Assembly: GCA_023393375.1 (NCBI GenBank)
Contig: JAEWLI010000166.1
Location: 62,001 to 126,000 of the forward strand
From: Bacteroidota bacterium
Lineage (GTDB): Bacteria > Bacteroidota > Bacteroidia > Cytophagales > Cyclobacteriaceae
Direction of reading: 5' to 3'
DNA: 64,000 nucleotides
The position numbers were made by a program, and so were the translations under genes. Below, piece after piece: positions 17,565 to 26,330 of this stretch (positions are counted from its first letter, which is position 1; the number at the start of each line of letters is the position of its first letter). The notes beneath the pieces are model-generated. The model did no database searches. It was not told the DNA's origin and was given only the letters and a program-made list of their open reading frames with translations.

Positions 17565-17720
17565 ATGTTTGATTTGATAAATATAATTGGGGCAGTCATT
17601 CTGGCTTTATTTGCCGGGGTAGTGTATATTATTTTTATCTTTTTTTTGCTTATCTCTTTACCTTTCAAAGTAATTTTCCAGATGCTGTCAGGAATAAAAA
17701 AAGCCCCCGAAGGAGCTTAA
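17565..17720 (+). CDS. Small single-span membrane protein (51 aa)
   Basis: An ATG at 17565 opens a 51-codon ORF. Residues 4-39 are almost wholly hydrophobic (INIIGAVILALFAGVVYIIF onward), ending with the basic, polar tail SGIKKAPEGA. The last eight codons overlap the hairpin that ends the convergent mdh gene. Small membrane proteins of this kind are common but under-annotated. Since an AT-rich non-coding stretch could by chance give Ile, Leu and Phe, the call is uncertain. Confidence 0.45.
   Translation: MFDLINIIGAVILALFAGVVYIIFIFFLLISLPFKVIFQMLSGIKKAPEGA
17699..17720 (-). terminator. mdh terminator
   Basis: On the minus strand AAGCTCC-TTCG-GGGGCTT is followed by seven T, starting 17 nt beyond the mdh stop. 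It overlaps the 3' end of the small membrane-protein ORF on the other strand. Confidence 0.75.
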
Positions 17721-17736
17721 TTTGTTAATATTATTA

Positions 17737-18669
17737 CTATTTACCCATCTTATCAAGCACTTCCATCACTTCTCTTACATGACCTTCAGAACTTTTCAGG
17801 CTTTGCATTTCCTCATCATTCAGTTGAAGTTCGATTACCTTTTCAACACCATTCTTGCCCAAAATAACCGGAGCTCCTAAATAACAGTTATTAATTCCGT
17901 ATTCACCTTCCAATTTAAGACATACAGGGAAAACCCTTCTTTGGTCTTTAACTACCGCTTCGGCCATTTGTGCGGCTGCTGAGCCTGGTGCATACCACGC
18001 TGAAGTACCAAGCAGTTTAACTAATTCGCCACCACCTACTTTAGTTCTTTCAACAATTTTGTTTAAAGTTTCTTTATCCAACAACTCTGTTACAGGAATA
18101 CCCGCAACAGTGGTATATCTTGGAAGTGGTACCATGGTGTCACCGTGTCCACCCATTAAAATAGCTTGAATTTCTTTTGGAGAAACATTTAATGCTTCGG
18201 CAAGAAATGCTCTGTACCGTGCAGTATCCAGAATACCCGCCATACCAATTACCCTTGTCCTTGGCAATTTCGATACAATATGGGCTTGATAGGTCATTAC
18301 ATCAAGTGGATTAGAAACCACAATGATGATTGCTTCAGGAGAATATTTTACAACATTCTCAGTTACCTCTTTTACAATTGCAGCATTGGTACCTATCAAA
18401 TCATCACGACTCATACCGGGTTTACGTGGCAAGCCGGAGGTAATTACTACTACTTCTGAACCAGCTGTTTTGGAATAATCACTGGTAGATCCTATTGTAC
18501 GGGAATCATAAACATCGACAGGGGCTTTTTGCCAAATATCCAATGCCTTTCCTTCGGCAAATCCTTCTCGGATGTCCAATAAAACTATTTCTCTGGCAAT
18601 TTCTTTGTATGCCAATACATCGGCACAGGTGGCACCAACGTTACCAGCTCCAACTACTGTTATTTTCAT
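17737..18669 (-). CDS. mdh: Malate dehydrogenase
   Basis: This NAD-dependent enzyme of the LDH-like malate dehydrogenase group has 310 residues. Key sites are the dinucleotide motif VVGAGNVG (5-12), the NAD-selecting aspartate in VLLDI (D32), the substrate-gripping arginines in the loop GLPRKPGMSR (R82, R88), and GGHGDTMVP with the catalytic histidine (H175). R82 marks malate, not lactate, as substrate. It interconverts malate and oxaloacetate in the TCA cycle. The gene is monocistronic and divergent from the BrkB gene, with TAAATTTG on the minus strand at 18718-18725 as a possible -7 element. Confidence 0.96.
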   Translation of the reverse strand: MKITVVGAGNVGATCADVLAYKEIAREIVLLDIREGFAEGKALDIWQKAPVDVYDSRTIGSTSDYSKTAGSEVVVITSGLPRKPGMSRDDLIGTNAAIVKEVTENVVKYSPEAIIIVVSNPLDVMTYQAHIVSKLPRTRVIGMAGILDTARYRAFLAEALNVSPKEIQAILMGGHGDTMVPLPRYTTVAGIPVTELLDKETLNKIVERTKVGGGELVKLLGTSAWYAPGSAAAQMAEAVVKDQRRVFPVCLKLEGEYGINNCYLGAPVILGKNGVEKVIELQLNDEEMQSLKSSEGHVREVMEVLDKMGK

Positions 18670-18981
18670 AGTAATTTCTGTTTTAATAGATTATAAAAAA
18701 TATTTAATTCTTGCCCTCAAATTTATCAAGAACCTCTTTATAAAGAAAGTCTTTGCAGTGGTTGCATATAAATTTAATTCTATTTTAATCTGACAACCAA
18801 TGCTTATTTGACGGGCGTATATAAATTGAACCCTTTGGAAAAGATCCTGTTCAAAAAAAATTAGAAATATAATTGTTAGCGGATGAAAGGATGTTCTTAA
18901 TGAACAGGGTGGATAATAAATTGTTAATATACAGTACACTTTAATGATAGGTGTGATTTTTCTAAAGGATAAAAAGGCCCC
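18670..18981. other. Divergent intergenic region mdh / brkB
   Basis: Apart from a possible mdh -7 element, I find no ORF of coding character, hairpin or repeat. The plus-strand start of the BrkB gene has no recognisable promoter by eye. Confidence 0.3.
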
Positions 18982-19866
18982 ATGTCAGATTTTCTACAGA
19001 ATTTTATGAACATCATAAAAAGAATGTTCAGTCTGTTTAAACAAAAAGACCCCATAGCATATAGTGCTGCTGTGGCTTTTTTTACAATATTTTCCATGCC
19101 ATCCATCATCATTATTATTGTTTGGTTGGCAAAATTGATCCAACAAGATGAAAAAGTACGATCCGAATTGATCAATCAGATAAATGCAATAGTTGGAAAA
19201 GAAGGTTCGGAAGTAGCATTAACTATTATCAACAATATTTCAGTGATGGAAAATGATTGGGTTGCCAATATTTTTGGTCTTGTGATTTTGTTCATCAGTT
19301 CCACAGCCATCTTTAACTTTATAAAAAAAGGCATAAATTCTATTTGGGGGATTTCGCCTAAACCAGAAAAGGGATTTTTAAAATTTTTCACTGACCGGAT
19401 AATTGCTTTCGCTTTTATTGTGGTTCTGGGAATCCTGATTTTGGCATCGCTGGTAATTGATACCATTTTTAATTATATAAAAGGTTTTCTCATAGAATAT
19501 TTCTCTGAACAAACTGCTACTATAATGTATTTTTTAAATGTATTGATATCTGTTATTCTTATCATGTTTGTCTTTTTTATAATCTTTAAATTTCTTTCAG
19601 ATGCAGTAATTAAATTAAAAGTGGTTTTGGTTGGGGCATTAGTTACATCCATATTATTTAATATCGGAAAATATGTCATAGGTTTGATTTTATCTAAGGC
19701 AAATATTGCCAATACTTATGCTGCCGCAGGTTCGTTAGCTGCTGTTTTGGTTTGGGTTTTTTATTCATCAATTCTCCTTTTTGTAGGTGGGATTTTTACA
19801 AAAGCGTATTCGGAGCATACCGGGAGGGAAATTCGCCCAAATCAATCAGCCAAAAAAATGGTATAA
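18982..19866 (+). CDS. YihY/BrkB-family membrane protein
   Basis: The 294-residue protein has about six hydrophobic segments. The family hallmarks are the N-terminal amphipathic region leading to DPIAYSAAVAFFTIFSMP and the C-terminal AAAGSLAAVLVWVFYSSILLFVGGIFTKAYSE. The family was once mislabelled RNase BN; its real function is unresolved and may be transport or lipid-related. It is 15 nt upstream of the App1-like phosphatase gene on the same strand, suggesting cotranscription and a shared membrane-lipid role (inference). Confidence 0.9.
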   Translation: MSDFLQNFMNIIKRMFSLFKQKDPIAYSAAVAFFTIFSMPSIIIIIVWLAKLIQQDEKVRSELINQINAIVGKEGSEVALTIINNISVMENDWVANIFGLVILFISSTAIFNFIKKGINSIWGISPKPEKGFLKFFTDRIIAFAFIVVLGILILASLVIDTIFNYIKGFLIEYFSEQTATIMYFLNVLISVILIMFVFFIIFKFLSDAVIKLKVVLVGALVTSILFNIGKYVIGLILSKANIANTYAAAGSLAAVLVWVFYSSILLFVGGIFTKAYSEHTGREIRPNQSAKKMV

Positions 19867-19881
19867 CAGAAAATTTATAAT

Positions 19882-21075
19882 ATGAGAAAAAGAATTTTTT
19901 TTATTGCAGGAATACTTCGAAAAATCGCCGTAAAAATTGCTGTGATTAAATTCAAGATAAAGAAGAAAATTGGATTATTAGGGAAACCTGTCATTCAACC
20001 GTATTTTGGTTACGGCAATAATCAGGAAGTGTATGTACACGGCAGGGTGATTGAAAATAACATTCTCAGTAAACCTATTCATAAATACAAAATTTGGGAC
20101 AATGTTTATGCCATGTATAAAAGATATTTGAGTGATTCTATCCCAAATGTGAACGTACATATAAAGTTCAATGGTCAAACCCAGAAAGTATGCTCCAATA
20201 GTTTGGGATATTTTGGTACTACTCTTAAGGTTACCGATCAGGTTGTAAAGGATTGGGTGAATGTAGAATTTCAATTAATGGATAAAATCCAGAAAAATCA
20301 GAAGGACGTAAGATCGACAGGTCAAATATTGATCTCGCATGAAAATCGTCAATTTGGAATTATCTCTGATGTTGACGATACGATATTAGTTTCCAAGGCC
20401 ACAAAGTTTATAAAAAAAATCAGGTTGTTGCTCCTTAAAAATGCACACACCCGGCTGCCTTTCGAGGGAGTAGCTGCTTTTTACCATGCTTTGCAAAAAG
20501 GAAAAAATGGCAATTCTTTTAATCCAATATTTTATGTTTCTAGTAGTTCCTGGAAATTATATGACCTATTGATTGAGTTCTGTGACGTCAGGGGTATTCC
20601 AAAGGGGCCTTTCTTTCTACGGACATCACGGTTGGACCAGTTTAAGTTCATCAGTTCCATACACCTGAACCACAAACTCCAGCAAATTGAGAAAATCATG
20701 AGCATGTACCCTGATCTGCGTTTCATACTCATAGGGGATAGTGGACAGAAAGATCCGGAAATTTATAAACAGGTGATTCAGGACTTTCCGGGTAGAGTAG
20801 AAGCCATTTTTATCAGAGATGTATCTAAAGAAGGAAGGGATATAGAAATCAAATCATTGGGGGAAAAACTGTTAAATGATGCTGGTGTGGAGCTTTATTA
20901 TGTAGAATCAACGACTCAGGCCGCAAAAATTGCCTTAGCCAAAGGATATATTTCCCGGGAATGCATCAAAGATATTATTCGCGAAAAAATTGAAGATGAA
21001 CATTCAACTGATGATCCGGAAGAATTGATGAAAGAAGAAGAACAACAACATAAAGCTATTGTGGATCATAAATAA
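19882..21075 (+). CDS. App1-like phosphatidate phosphatase domain protein (DUF2183)
   Basis: The protein has 397 residues. The central HAD-type catalytic domain (about 150-320) carries GIISDVDDTILVSKATK with the DxDxT nucleophile, the FYVSSSSWKLYDLLIEF motif and a late FILIGDSGQKDPEIY motif. This set is typical of the App1/DUF2183 family; yeast App1 dephosphorylates phosphatidate to diacylglycerol. The N-terminal part (about 30-130) is a beta-rich accessory domain with VYVHGRVIE. No signal peptide is evident, so the enzyme is probably cytosolic or membrane-peripheral. It follows the BrkB gene and ends at a strong terminator. Confidence 0.88.
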   Translation: MRKRIFFIAGILRKIAVKIAVIKFKIKKKIGLLGKPVIQPYFGYGNNQEVYVHGRVIENNILSKPIHKYKIWDNVYAMYKRYLSDSIPNVNVHIKFNGQTQKVCSNSLGYFGTTLKVTDQVVKDWVNVEFQLMDKIQKNQKDVRSTGQILISHENRQFGIISDVDDTILVSKATKFIKKIRLLLLKNAHTRLPFEGVAAFYHALQKGKNGNSFNPIFYVSSSSWKLYDLLIEFCDVRGIPKGPFFLRTSRLDQFKFISSIHLNHKLQQIEKIMSMYPDLRFILIGDSGQKDPEIYKQVIQDFPGRVEAIFIRDVSKEGRDIEIKSLGEKLLNDAGVELYYVESTTQAAKIALAKGYISRECIKDIIREKIEDEHSTDDPEELMKEEEQQHKAIVDHK

Positions 21076-21108
21076 AAAAAAGCCGTAAGGTTTCATTACG
21101 GCTTTTAT
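21074..21108. terminator. Bidirectional terminator
   Basis: AAGCCGTAA/TTACGGCTT is a 9-bp perfect stem with a 7-nt loop, flanked by A-rich and T-rich tails. It separates the convergent App1-like gene (+) and the Lys/Glu-rich gene (-). Confidence 0.8.
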
Positions 21109-21126
21109 TATTTATCCCTAAAGATA

Positions 21127-21471
21127 CTACTCTTCAGCAGTATCCTTTTTTGTCTTGCTTTTTGCTTCAGCTTTTTCTTCCTTTTTTTCAGAAGATGTTG
21201 CTTTTACTTCAGGTTTAGCCTCTACAGCTTCAGTTTCAACTGATTTAGACTCAGTTGCTTGAGCTTCAGTTGCTTTTGCTTCCTTTTCAGCCTTTGCTGA
21301 AGATTTTGAAGATCCTTTCGCGGCTTTGGCTTGCTCAAACTGCTCTTTGATCTTTTCTATATCTACGTTCTTAATAACAGGCTGCTTAGTATATTTCTTA
21401 ATATTATTAATTCTAATCTTAGCCTTAGTTTTATTTTTACGTTCTTTTCTTTTTAAAGATGTCCCAGCCAT
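21127..21471 (-). CDS. Lys/Ala/Glu-rich hypothetical protein
   Basis: This 114-residue protein has two parts. Residues 1-50 are strongly basic and ordered-looking (MAGTSLKRKERKNKTKAKIR then INNIKKYTKQPVIKNVDIEK). Residues 51-114 are low-complexity A, K, E, S and T repeats ending EEKAEAKSKTKKDTAEE, likely disordered. The conserved-looking basic head with a variable acidic tail recalls nucleic-acid or ribosome-associated small proteins, but I recognise no named family. It is single and convergent with the App1-like gene. Confidence 0.7.
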   Translation of the reverse strand: MAGTSLKRKERKNKTKAKIRINNIKKYTKQPVIKNVDIEKIKEQFEQAKAAKGSSKSSAKAEKEAKATEAQATESKSVETEAVEAKPEVKATSSEKKEEKAEAKSKTKKDTAEE

Positions 21472-21732
21472 TTTTGTGATAGTTTTACAAACGAGGCGCT
21501 AAGATAATAATTTATTTACTTTTTGTAAAATAAACTTATTTTTTATTTAGCATACTTGGTATATGAAGTTTGAGAGACGCTCTAAGGATTAGACGGCAGT
21601 GGTAGATTGAATTGGCTTGATGGTAAGTGTGTTGAAAATTCAAGGTTAATCATTAACTTTTAGCTATTATAAAAATATATGTCCAAAACGGGCAAGTGGG
21701 AATGTCTTTAGGATGAAATTAATCTTACAAAA

Positions 21733-22080
21733 ATGAAAAAATATTTATTGCTACTGCATGAAGACATTGAACAAATGCAAAAACTTTCACCAAAGGAGAT
21801 GGAAGAACTGACCAATTCCCATATGGCTTGGGCTGAAGAATTGGGTAAATCGGGACATCTGATATCCGGCGATGGCCTTGAAGGAAATAGCGTTTGGATT
21901 TCTGGTAAAGATTGTATTGTAAAAGATGGAACATTTTTGGAATCAAAAGAAATGATTGGTGGCTACTATTTATTGCAAGCCAAAGACCTGAATACGGTGA
22001 TAGAATTGGCAAAAGGATGTCCTTGTCATTTATGGGGTGGTACTACCGAAATTAGACCGATTATGGAATATGAAGAGTAA
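21733..22080 (+). CDS. YCII (DGPF-type) domain protein
   Basis: The 115-residue protein has the YCII fold: MKKYLLLLHED at the start, then a helix, then the family signature region VKDGTFLESKEMIGGYYLLQ (usual form DGPFxETKExLGGYY), and the C-terminal GCPCHLWGGTTEIRPIMEYEE. Proteins of this group are the standard neighbours of ECF42 sigma factors; their biochemical role is not known. The gene overlaps the next one by 11 nt, so the two are translationally coupled. Confidence 0.9.
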   Translation: MKKYLLLLHEDIEQMQKLSPKEMEELTNSHMAWAEELGKSGHLISGDGLEGNSVWISGKDCIVKDGTFLESKEMIGGYYLLQAKDLNTVIELAKGCPCHLWGGTTEIRPIMEYEE

Positions 22081-23269
22081 CACACCCTCTATTGTTGAAT
22101 CGAGTTACAGAACTTATTATGGCAAATTGTTTTCAGCTCTTTTGAGTCAATTTGGTGCAAAATATATCACCCAAATCGAGGATGCCATTCAAAATTCATT
22201 TTACAAAAGTTTAAAAAGCTGGAAACCAAATCATATTCCGGACAACAAAGAAAACTGGCTTTTTATCGTAGCTAAGAATGAAGTATTGAACCAAATTAAA
22301 AAGGAAAGTCGATCAGATATCAATTCTATTTTACAAACCAAGGAAGAAGCTGAGAACCCTATCGAGGATTTAAGGTTAAAAACTATCTTGTTCTTAGCCA
22401 GGTCAAAAAAAGTTTCTTCGAAAGCTAAAGTAGTGTTCACATTGAAAAACATCTTCGGGTTGCATATCAAAGAAATTAGTGAATGTACCCTATTATCCCA
22501 GGATGCTATTTATAAAAGTATAAACAGGGCAAAAAATGACTTTCGACAAGGTATAAGAAATATAGAATTCGATTGGACTTTTGGGCAAGTATCGGAGCAG
22601 GAAATTTCAATTGTTGAAGAAATTCTTTATGCGGTTTTTAATATCGGGTTCGACTCTTTCAACCAAAAAGTCGAGTCCATTGTCAATGAAGATCTGTGCT
22701 TAGAGGCATTGGCACTTGCAAAAATCTTGTCCAACATATTCAAAAAAACCACAACAAAAAATCTACTTGCACTATTTTGTTTCCATCTTGCCAGAATTCC
22801 GGCAAAATTAAAAGATGGCAAAATCATTTCTTTCTATGAACAGGACAAAACGAAATGGAACAATGACTTTATAAAATTGGGGTTCCACTATTTGGAAAAA
22901 CCTGAAAAGCTGGACAAATATTATGTTGAAGCCCTGATTACGAGTAAACATATGACTACTTCATTGCAAGGTGTTGAACATTGGAATGAGATAGTCAAAC
23001 TATATCAATTATTGCTTTCATTCACAAATTCACCTATTATGAAATTAAATCTGTGCTACTGTTTATACAAAGCACAGCGAAAGGACGAGGCAAAAGCTCT
23101 TTTTGAAATTGTCGAAAACGAATTGCCGGGTGAACATATTTATCTTTCACTGGTAAAAGTGAATATTTTCACTTTGGAATCTGAAAAAATTATAGAACAG
23201 GTATTAAAAAACATCAATCAAAAAATCAGAAGGGAATATATTTTGGAAAATATGTCAATGGAATTCTGA
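22070..23269 (+). CDS. ECF42-type RNA polymerase sigma factor with C-terminal helical domain
   Basis: Start at the ATG of MKSNTPSIVES (22070), giving 399 residues. A GTG 11 codons earlier is less likely. Residues about 8-75 are a sigma region 2 (YGKLFSALLSQFGAKYITQIEDAIQNSFYKSLKSW; NWLFIVAKNEVLNQIKK). About 105-165 is region 4 (LKNIFGLHIKEISECTLLSQDAIYKSINRAK). The remaining ~220 residues form the TPR-like extension typical of ECF42, with YAVFNIGFDSF in place of the usual NEGY-type motif. ECF42 factors pair with YCII genes and lack an anti-sigma factor; the extension is thought to control activity. The target genes are unknown. Confidence 0.85.
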   Translation: MKSNTPSIVESSYRTYYGKLFSALLSQFGAKYITQIEDAIQNSFYKSLKSWKPNHIPDNKENWLFIVAKNEVLNQIKKESRSDINSILQTKEEAENPIEDLRLKTILFLARSKKVSSKAKVVFTLKNIFGLHIKEISECTLLSQDAIYKSINRAKNDFRQGIRNIEFDWTFGQVSEQEISIVEEILYAVFNIGFDSFNQKVESIVNEDLCLEALALAKILSNIFKKTTTKNLLALFCFHLARIPAKLKDGKIISFYEQDKTKWNNDFIKLGFHYLEKPEKLDKYYVEALITSKHMTTSLQGVEHWNEIVKLYQLLLSFTNSPIMKLNLCYCLYKAQRKDEAKALFEIVENELPGEHIYLSLVKVNIFTLESEKIIEQVLKNINQKIRREYILENMSMEF

Positions 23270-23341
23270 ATAACACTTGTTCATTCGTGGTAGTGCATTC
23301 TCTTTGGATCTTAATGTTGTTTTAAAGCTTCAAAAGGTAGA

Positions 23342-24520
23342 TCATTGTTTCCTTATCTTTTTTTGCACCCATTCTTTCACCTTTCCGATTGCTCCACCAC
23401 CAGTTGAAATATCCCTTTCATCTAGTACATAACCAAATGGTCGGAGGGTTTCTATGCTATCAAAAACCACTTTGATAATCCCCATAACCGGAATTACGAG
23501 TAGCATACCCATCACCCCCCAAACAAGTCCACCTAAAATGACGCCAACAATAATTATTACCGGATTCAAATCAACTTTGTCCCCCACTACATAAGGTTCC
23601 AAGAGGTAACTTTCGATAAACTGAATGATACTGAAAACGATTAATATACCTATCACCTGACCGGTCTCCCCTCCCGAAATAAACGACATTCCTAATGCGA
23701 GACCTAATGCAATGATATTTCCAATATAGGGCAATAATGAAAATAATGCGCCCAATAATGAAATAAAAATAGCATGTTCTAGCCCTAAAAGACTATAGCT
23801 GATCATATACAAACCCGCCAGAGCACCTATAAGAATAAATCGTCCAAATAAATATTTTTGAGCAATTTTAGCTGAATCGTTAATAATTGATTTAGCCTTT
23901 TCTCTTTTATTTTCAGGCACAAGGCCTATCAGGGCATTTTCAAATTTCTTTTGATAAAACATAAAGAAAAATATATACACCAGTATCAATAGCATATTGC
24001 TGATGAAGTTAAATACGTTCATCACGATACCCGAGAGAAATCCTGTGATTTGTTCGCCACCAAAAGGTTGAGATTCTTCTTTCTGTTTTTCATTTTCGTC
24101 TTCCTGCCCTTCGCTGGTTTGTTCTTCCGAAGCTTCTTGTTGTTGATTTTCAGGAGATGAAGATGTGCCCAAGGAATTTATTTGTTCATTGTAAAACTGT
24201 TGTGCCTGTTCAATTTTAGGTTGTAATTTTTCCTGGATTTCCGGCCAGTTGCTTGCAACATTATTGGCTTGAGCAACCAGCAGGAAAATCATAAATGCAA
24301 TAAATAAGACTACAATGAGGTCGGAAAACAGAATTGCCCAAGCTCTGCCAATTCCCCATTTCATAAACCGTTTTGCAACTGGGAACATCAACATGCTCAA
24401 TATGATCGCTGTTACCAGTGGGATAAGAAAAGATTTACCATAGTATAAACCATTAAAAAGGAAATAGAGGCTGCCCAGAATGAGGAAGGCGACGAGCAGG
24501 ATATTCAGTCTTTTACCCAT
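23342..24520 (-). CDS. AI-2E family transporter
   Basis: Start at the ATG of MGKRLNILLVAFL (24520); an upstream TTG would add five residues. The 392-residue protein has about eight membrane segments. The family hallmark is the C-terminal GALFSLLPYIGNIIALGLALG, LEPYVVGDKVDLNPVIIIVGVILGGLVWGVMGMLLVIPV. The extramembrane loop after the third segment contains an insertion rich in Glu, Gln and Ser (about residues 120-155, PENQQQEASEEQTSEGQEDE), probably disordered. Members export autoinducer-2 or other small solutes, or act as Na+/H+ antiporters, so the substrate cannot be deduced. It is convergent with the ECF42 gene. Confidence 0.88.
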   Translation of the reverse strand: MGKRLNILLVAFLILGSLYFLFNGLYYGKSFLIPLVTAIILSMLMFPVAKRFMKWGIGRAWAILFSDLIVVLFIAFMIFLLVAQANNVASNWPEIQEKLQPKIEQAQQFYNEQINSLGTSSSPENQQQEASEEQTSEGQEDENEKQKEESQPFGGEQITGFLSGIVMNVFNFISNMLLILVYIFFFMFYQKKFENALIGLVPENKREKAKSIINDSAKIAQKYLFGRFILIGALAGLYMISYSLLGLEHAIFISLLGALFSLLPYIGNIIALGLALGMSFISGGETGQVIGILIVFSIIQFIESYLLEPYVVGDKVDLNPVIIIVGVILGGLVWGVMGMLLVIPVMGIIKVVFDSIETLRPFGYVLDERDISTGGGAIGKVKEWVQKKIRKQ

Positions 24521-24673
24521 ATTAATATATATCAAAAATTCTCAACTGCTATTTTTACAATTTGTTTCCCATCTAAATCATTATTGTTTTGCAATACAAT
24601 TGATTTTAATTTATTATTGATAATGATAAATTGATCTTTTTCTTTTTTGGGATACCATTATTTTTTCTAATCA

Positions 24674-25351
24674 ATGAGAAATGCAACAGAAGAATTTAAG
24701 CTTAAAGTCTCTGCTTCAATAGGCGAAGTGAGTTGTATATGGAATAAAGTTGAGCAGTCGACTGATCTATTGATACTTGCTCACGGGGCTGGTGCGGGTA
24801 TGTATCATTCGTTTATGGAAAGATTGTCAGAAGCATTATCAGTTCATCAAATTTCCACTTTGAGGTTTCAATTTCCATATCTCGAACAGGGAAAAAAAAG
24901 ACCAGATAAACCAGAAATCGCCCACCGAACCACTCAGGCTGTATATAATGAAGCTAAAAACTTATGTTCCGGTTGCTCTGTTTTTCTTGGAGGCAAATCT
25001 TATGGAGGAAGGATGTCTTCACAGACTGTTGCCCTTAATTTGGTTGATCAAATAGGAGGGATTGTGTTTTATGGTTTTCCGCTTCATCCTCCAGGAAAAA
25101 TTTCTATGGAGAGGGCGGATCATCTTTTTAAAATTCAACAACCCATATTGTTTTGTCAGGGTACCCGGGATAAACTGGCAGAAATCACTTTAATGAAATC
25201 ACTCCACGAAAAATTGGGTGAAAATGCTTCCCTATATGTAATAGAAGGCGGCGATCATTCTTTTGCTGTCCCTAAATCAACTCATAAAAATCAGGATGAT
25301 GTCATCAGGGATTTAGGTCGGCAGACCAGACAATGGATGAATAGTTTGTGA
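24674..25351 (+). CDS. Alpha/beta hydrolase, dienelactone-hydrolase/KANL3-Tex30 type
   Basis: The 225-residue protein has the alpha/beta-hydrolase core: LLILAHGAGAGMYHSFM (oxyanion region), the nucleophile elbow GGKSYGGRM with Ser, an acid in CQGTRDKL, and the late histidine in GGDHSFAVPKS. The pattern matches the small cytosolic hydrolase group related to Tex30/KANL3. Its substrate is unknown. It is the first of three plus-strand genes with dtd and the MazG-like gene. Confidence 0.85.
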   Translation: MRNATEEFKLKVSASIGEVSCIWNKVEQSTDLLILAHGAGAGMYHSFMERLSEALSVHQISTLRFQFPYLEQGKKRPDKPEIAHRTTQAVYNEAKNLCSGCSVFLGGKSYGGRMSSQTVALNLVDQIGGIVFYGFPLHPPGKISMERADHLFKIQQPILFCQGTRDKLAEITLMKSLHEKLGENASLYVIEGGDHSFAVPKSTHKNQDDVIRDLGRQTRQWMNSL

Positions 25352-25376
25352 TGTATTTTAATTCGAATAATTTATA

Positions 25377-25829
25377 ATGATTGTAGTCATTCAAAGAGTA
25401 AAAAATGCAGCTGTTGCTATAAATGGGCAGGAAACCAGGAAAATAGCACATGGGATGGTAGTGCTTCTGGGAATAGAAGAAGCTGATGAACAGGAAGATA
25501 TTGAGTGGTTGTGCAAAAAGATTGTCAACCTTCGTATTTATGATGATCAGAACGGCGTAATGAACCTGAGCTTGAACGAAGTGAAAGGTGAGATTTTGTT
25601 AATCAGCCAGTTTACACTACATGCCAGTACCAAAAAAGGGAACCGGCCATCATATATCAAAGCGGCAAAACCGGATATTGCTGTTCCGTTGTACCACCGG
25701 TTTAAAGAAATGTTGCAAAAAATGTCAGAAGGTGAAATTAAAACCGGGGAATTTGGTGCGCATATGGAAGTGGCATTGGTGAATGACGGGCCAGTCACCA
25801 TCATCATTGATTCAAAGGACAGGAAATAA
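25377..25829 (+). CDS. dtd: D-aminoacyl-tRNA deacylase
   Basis: This is a 150-residue DTD1-type enzyme. It starts MIVVIQRVKNAAVAING and carries both signature motifs: SQFTLHAST (the SQFTLxA motif) and NDGPVTIIID (the NxGPVT-type motif with the cross-subunit Gly-cisPro). It hydrolyses D-aminoacyl-tRNA to stop D-amino acids entering proteins. It is 25 nt after the hydrolase gene. Confidence 0.96.
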   Translation: MIVVIQRVKNAAVAINGQETRKIAHGMVVLLGIEEADEQEDIEWLCKKIVNLRIYDDQNGVMNLSLNEVKGEILLISQFTLHASTKKGNRPSYIKAAKPDIAVPLYHRFKEMLQKMSEGEIKTGEFGAHMEVALVNDGPVTIIIDSKDRK

Positions 25830-25930
25830 AGTAGGATTAAATAGCAAATCGTCATTCAGAATTCGTCATTAGCAATTTTTTCTATATTCTGAATCAAAGG
25901 GAAACAGAACATAAATACAAACTAATAAAC

Positions 25931-26257
25931 ATGACAATTGAAGAAGCACAACAGAAGGTGGATGAATGGATTAAAACCCATGGTGTACGATATTTCAATG
26001 AATTGACCAATATGGCTATCCTCACGGAAGAAGTAGGGGAAGTAGCCCGGATCATTTCACGAAAGTATGGCGAGCAGTCATTTAAGCCTTCAGACAGGGA
26101 AAAAGATCTGGGTGATGAGATGGCTGATGTGTTGTGGGTATTATTATGCCTGGCCAATCAAACTGGTATCGATATGACCGAAGCTTTTAAAAGAAATATG
26201 GAAAAAAAGAGCAATAGGGATAAAGATCGTCACAAAAGAAATGAAAAACTGAAGTAA
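25931..26257 (+). CDS. MazG-like nucleotide pyrophosphohydrolase
   Basis: The 108-residue all-alpha protein has the MazG EExxE-12-ExxD pattern: ILTEEVGEVAR (E-E-E) and DLGDEMADVLWVLLCLAN (E-D). The C-terminus is basic (KKSNRDKDRHKRNEK). Members hydrolyse non-canonical NTPs or dNTPs to the monophosphate. It is downstream of dtd by about 100 nt, so both may be household-cleaning functions in one transcript. Confidence 0.9.
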   Translation: MTIEEAQQKVDEWIKTHGVRYFNELTNMAILTEEVGEVARIISRKYGEQSFKPSDREKDLGDEMADVLWVLLCLANQTGIDMTEAFKRNMEKKSNRDKDRHKRNEKLK

Positions 26258-26330
26258 ACTAATTTTCTCCAATATGTAACCAATCTCACTATCCGTAGGG
26301 TACTCTTCAATTATTGAAAAAACCTTAAAG

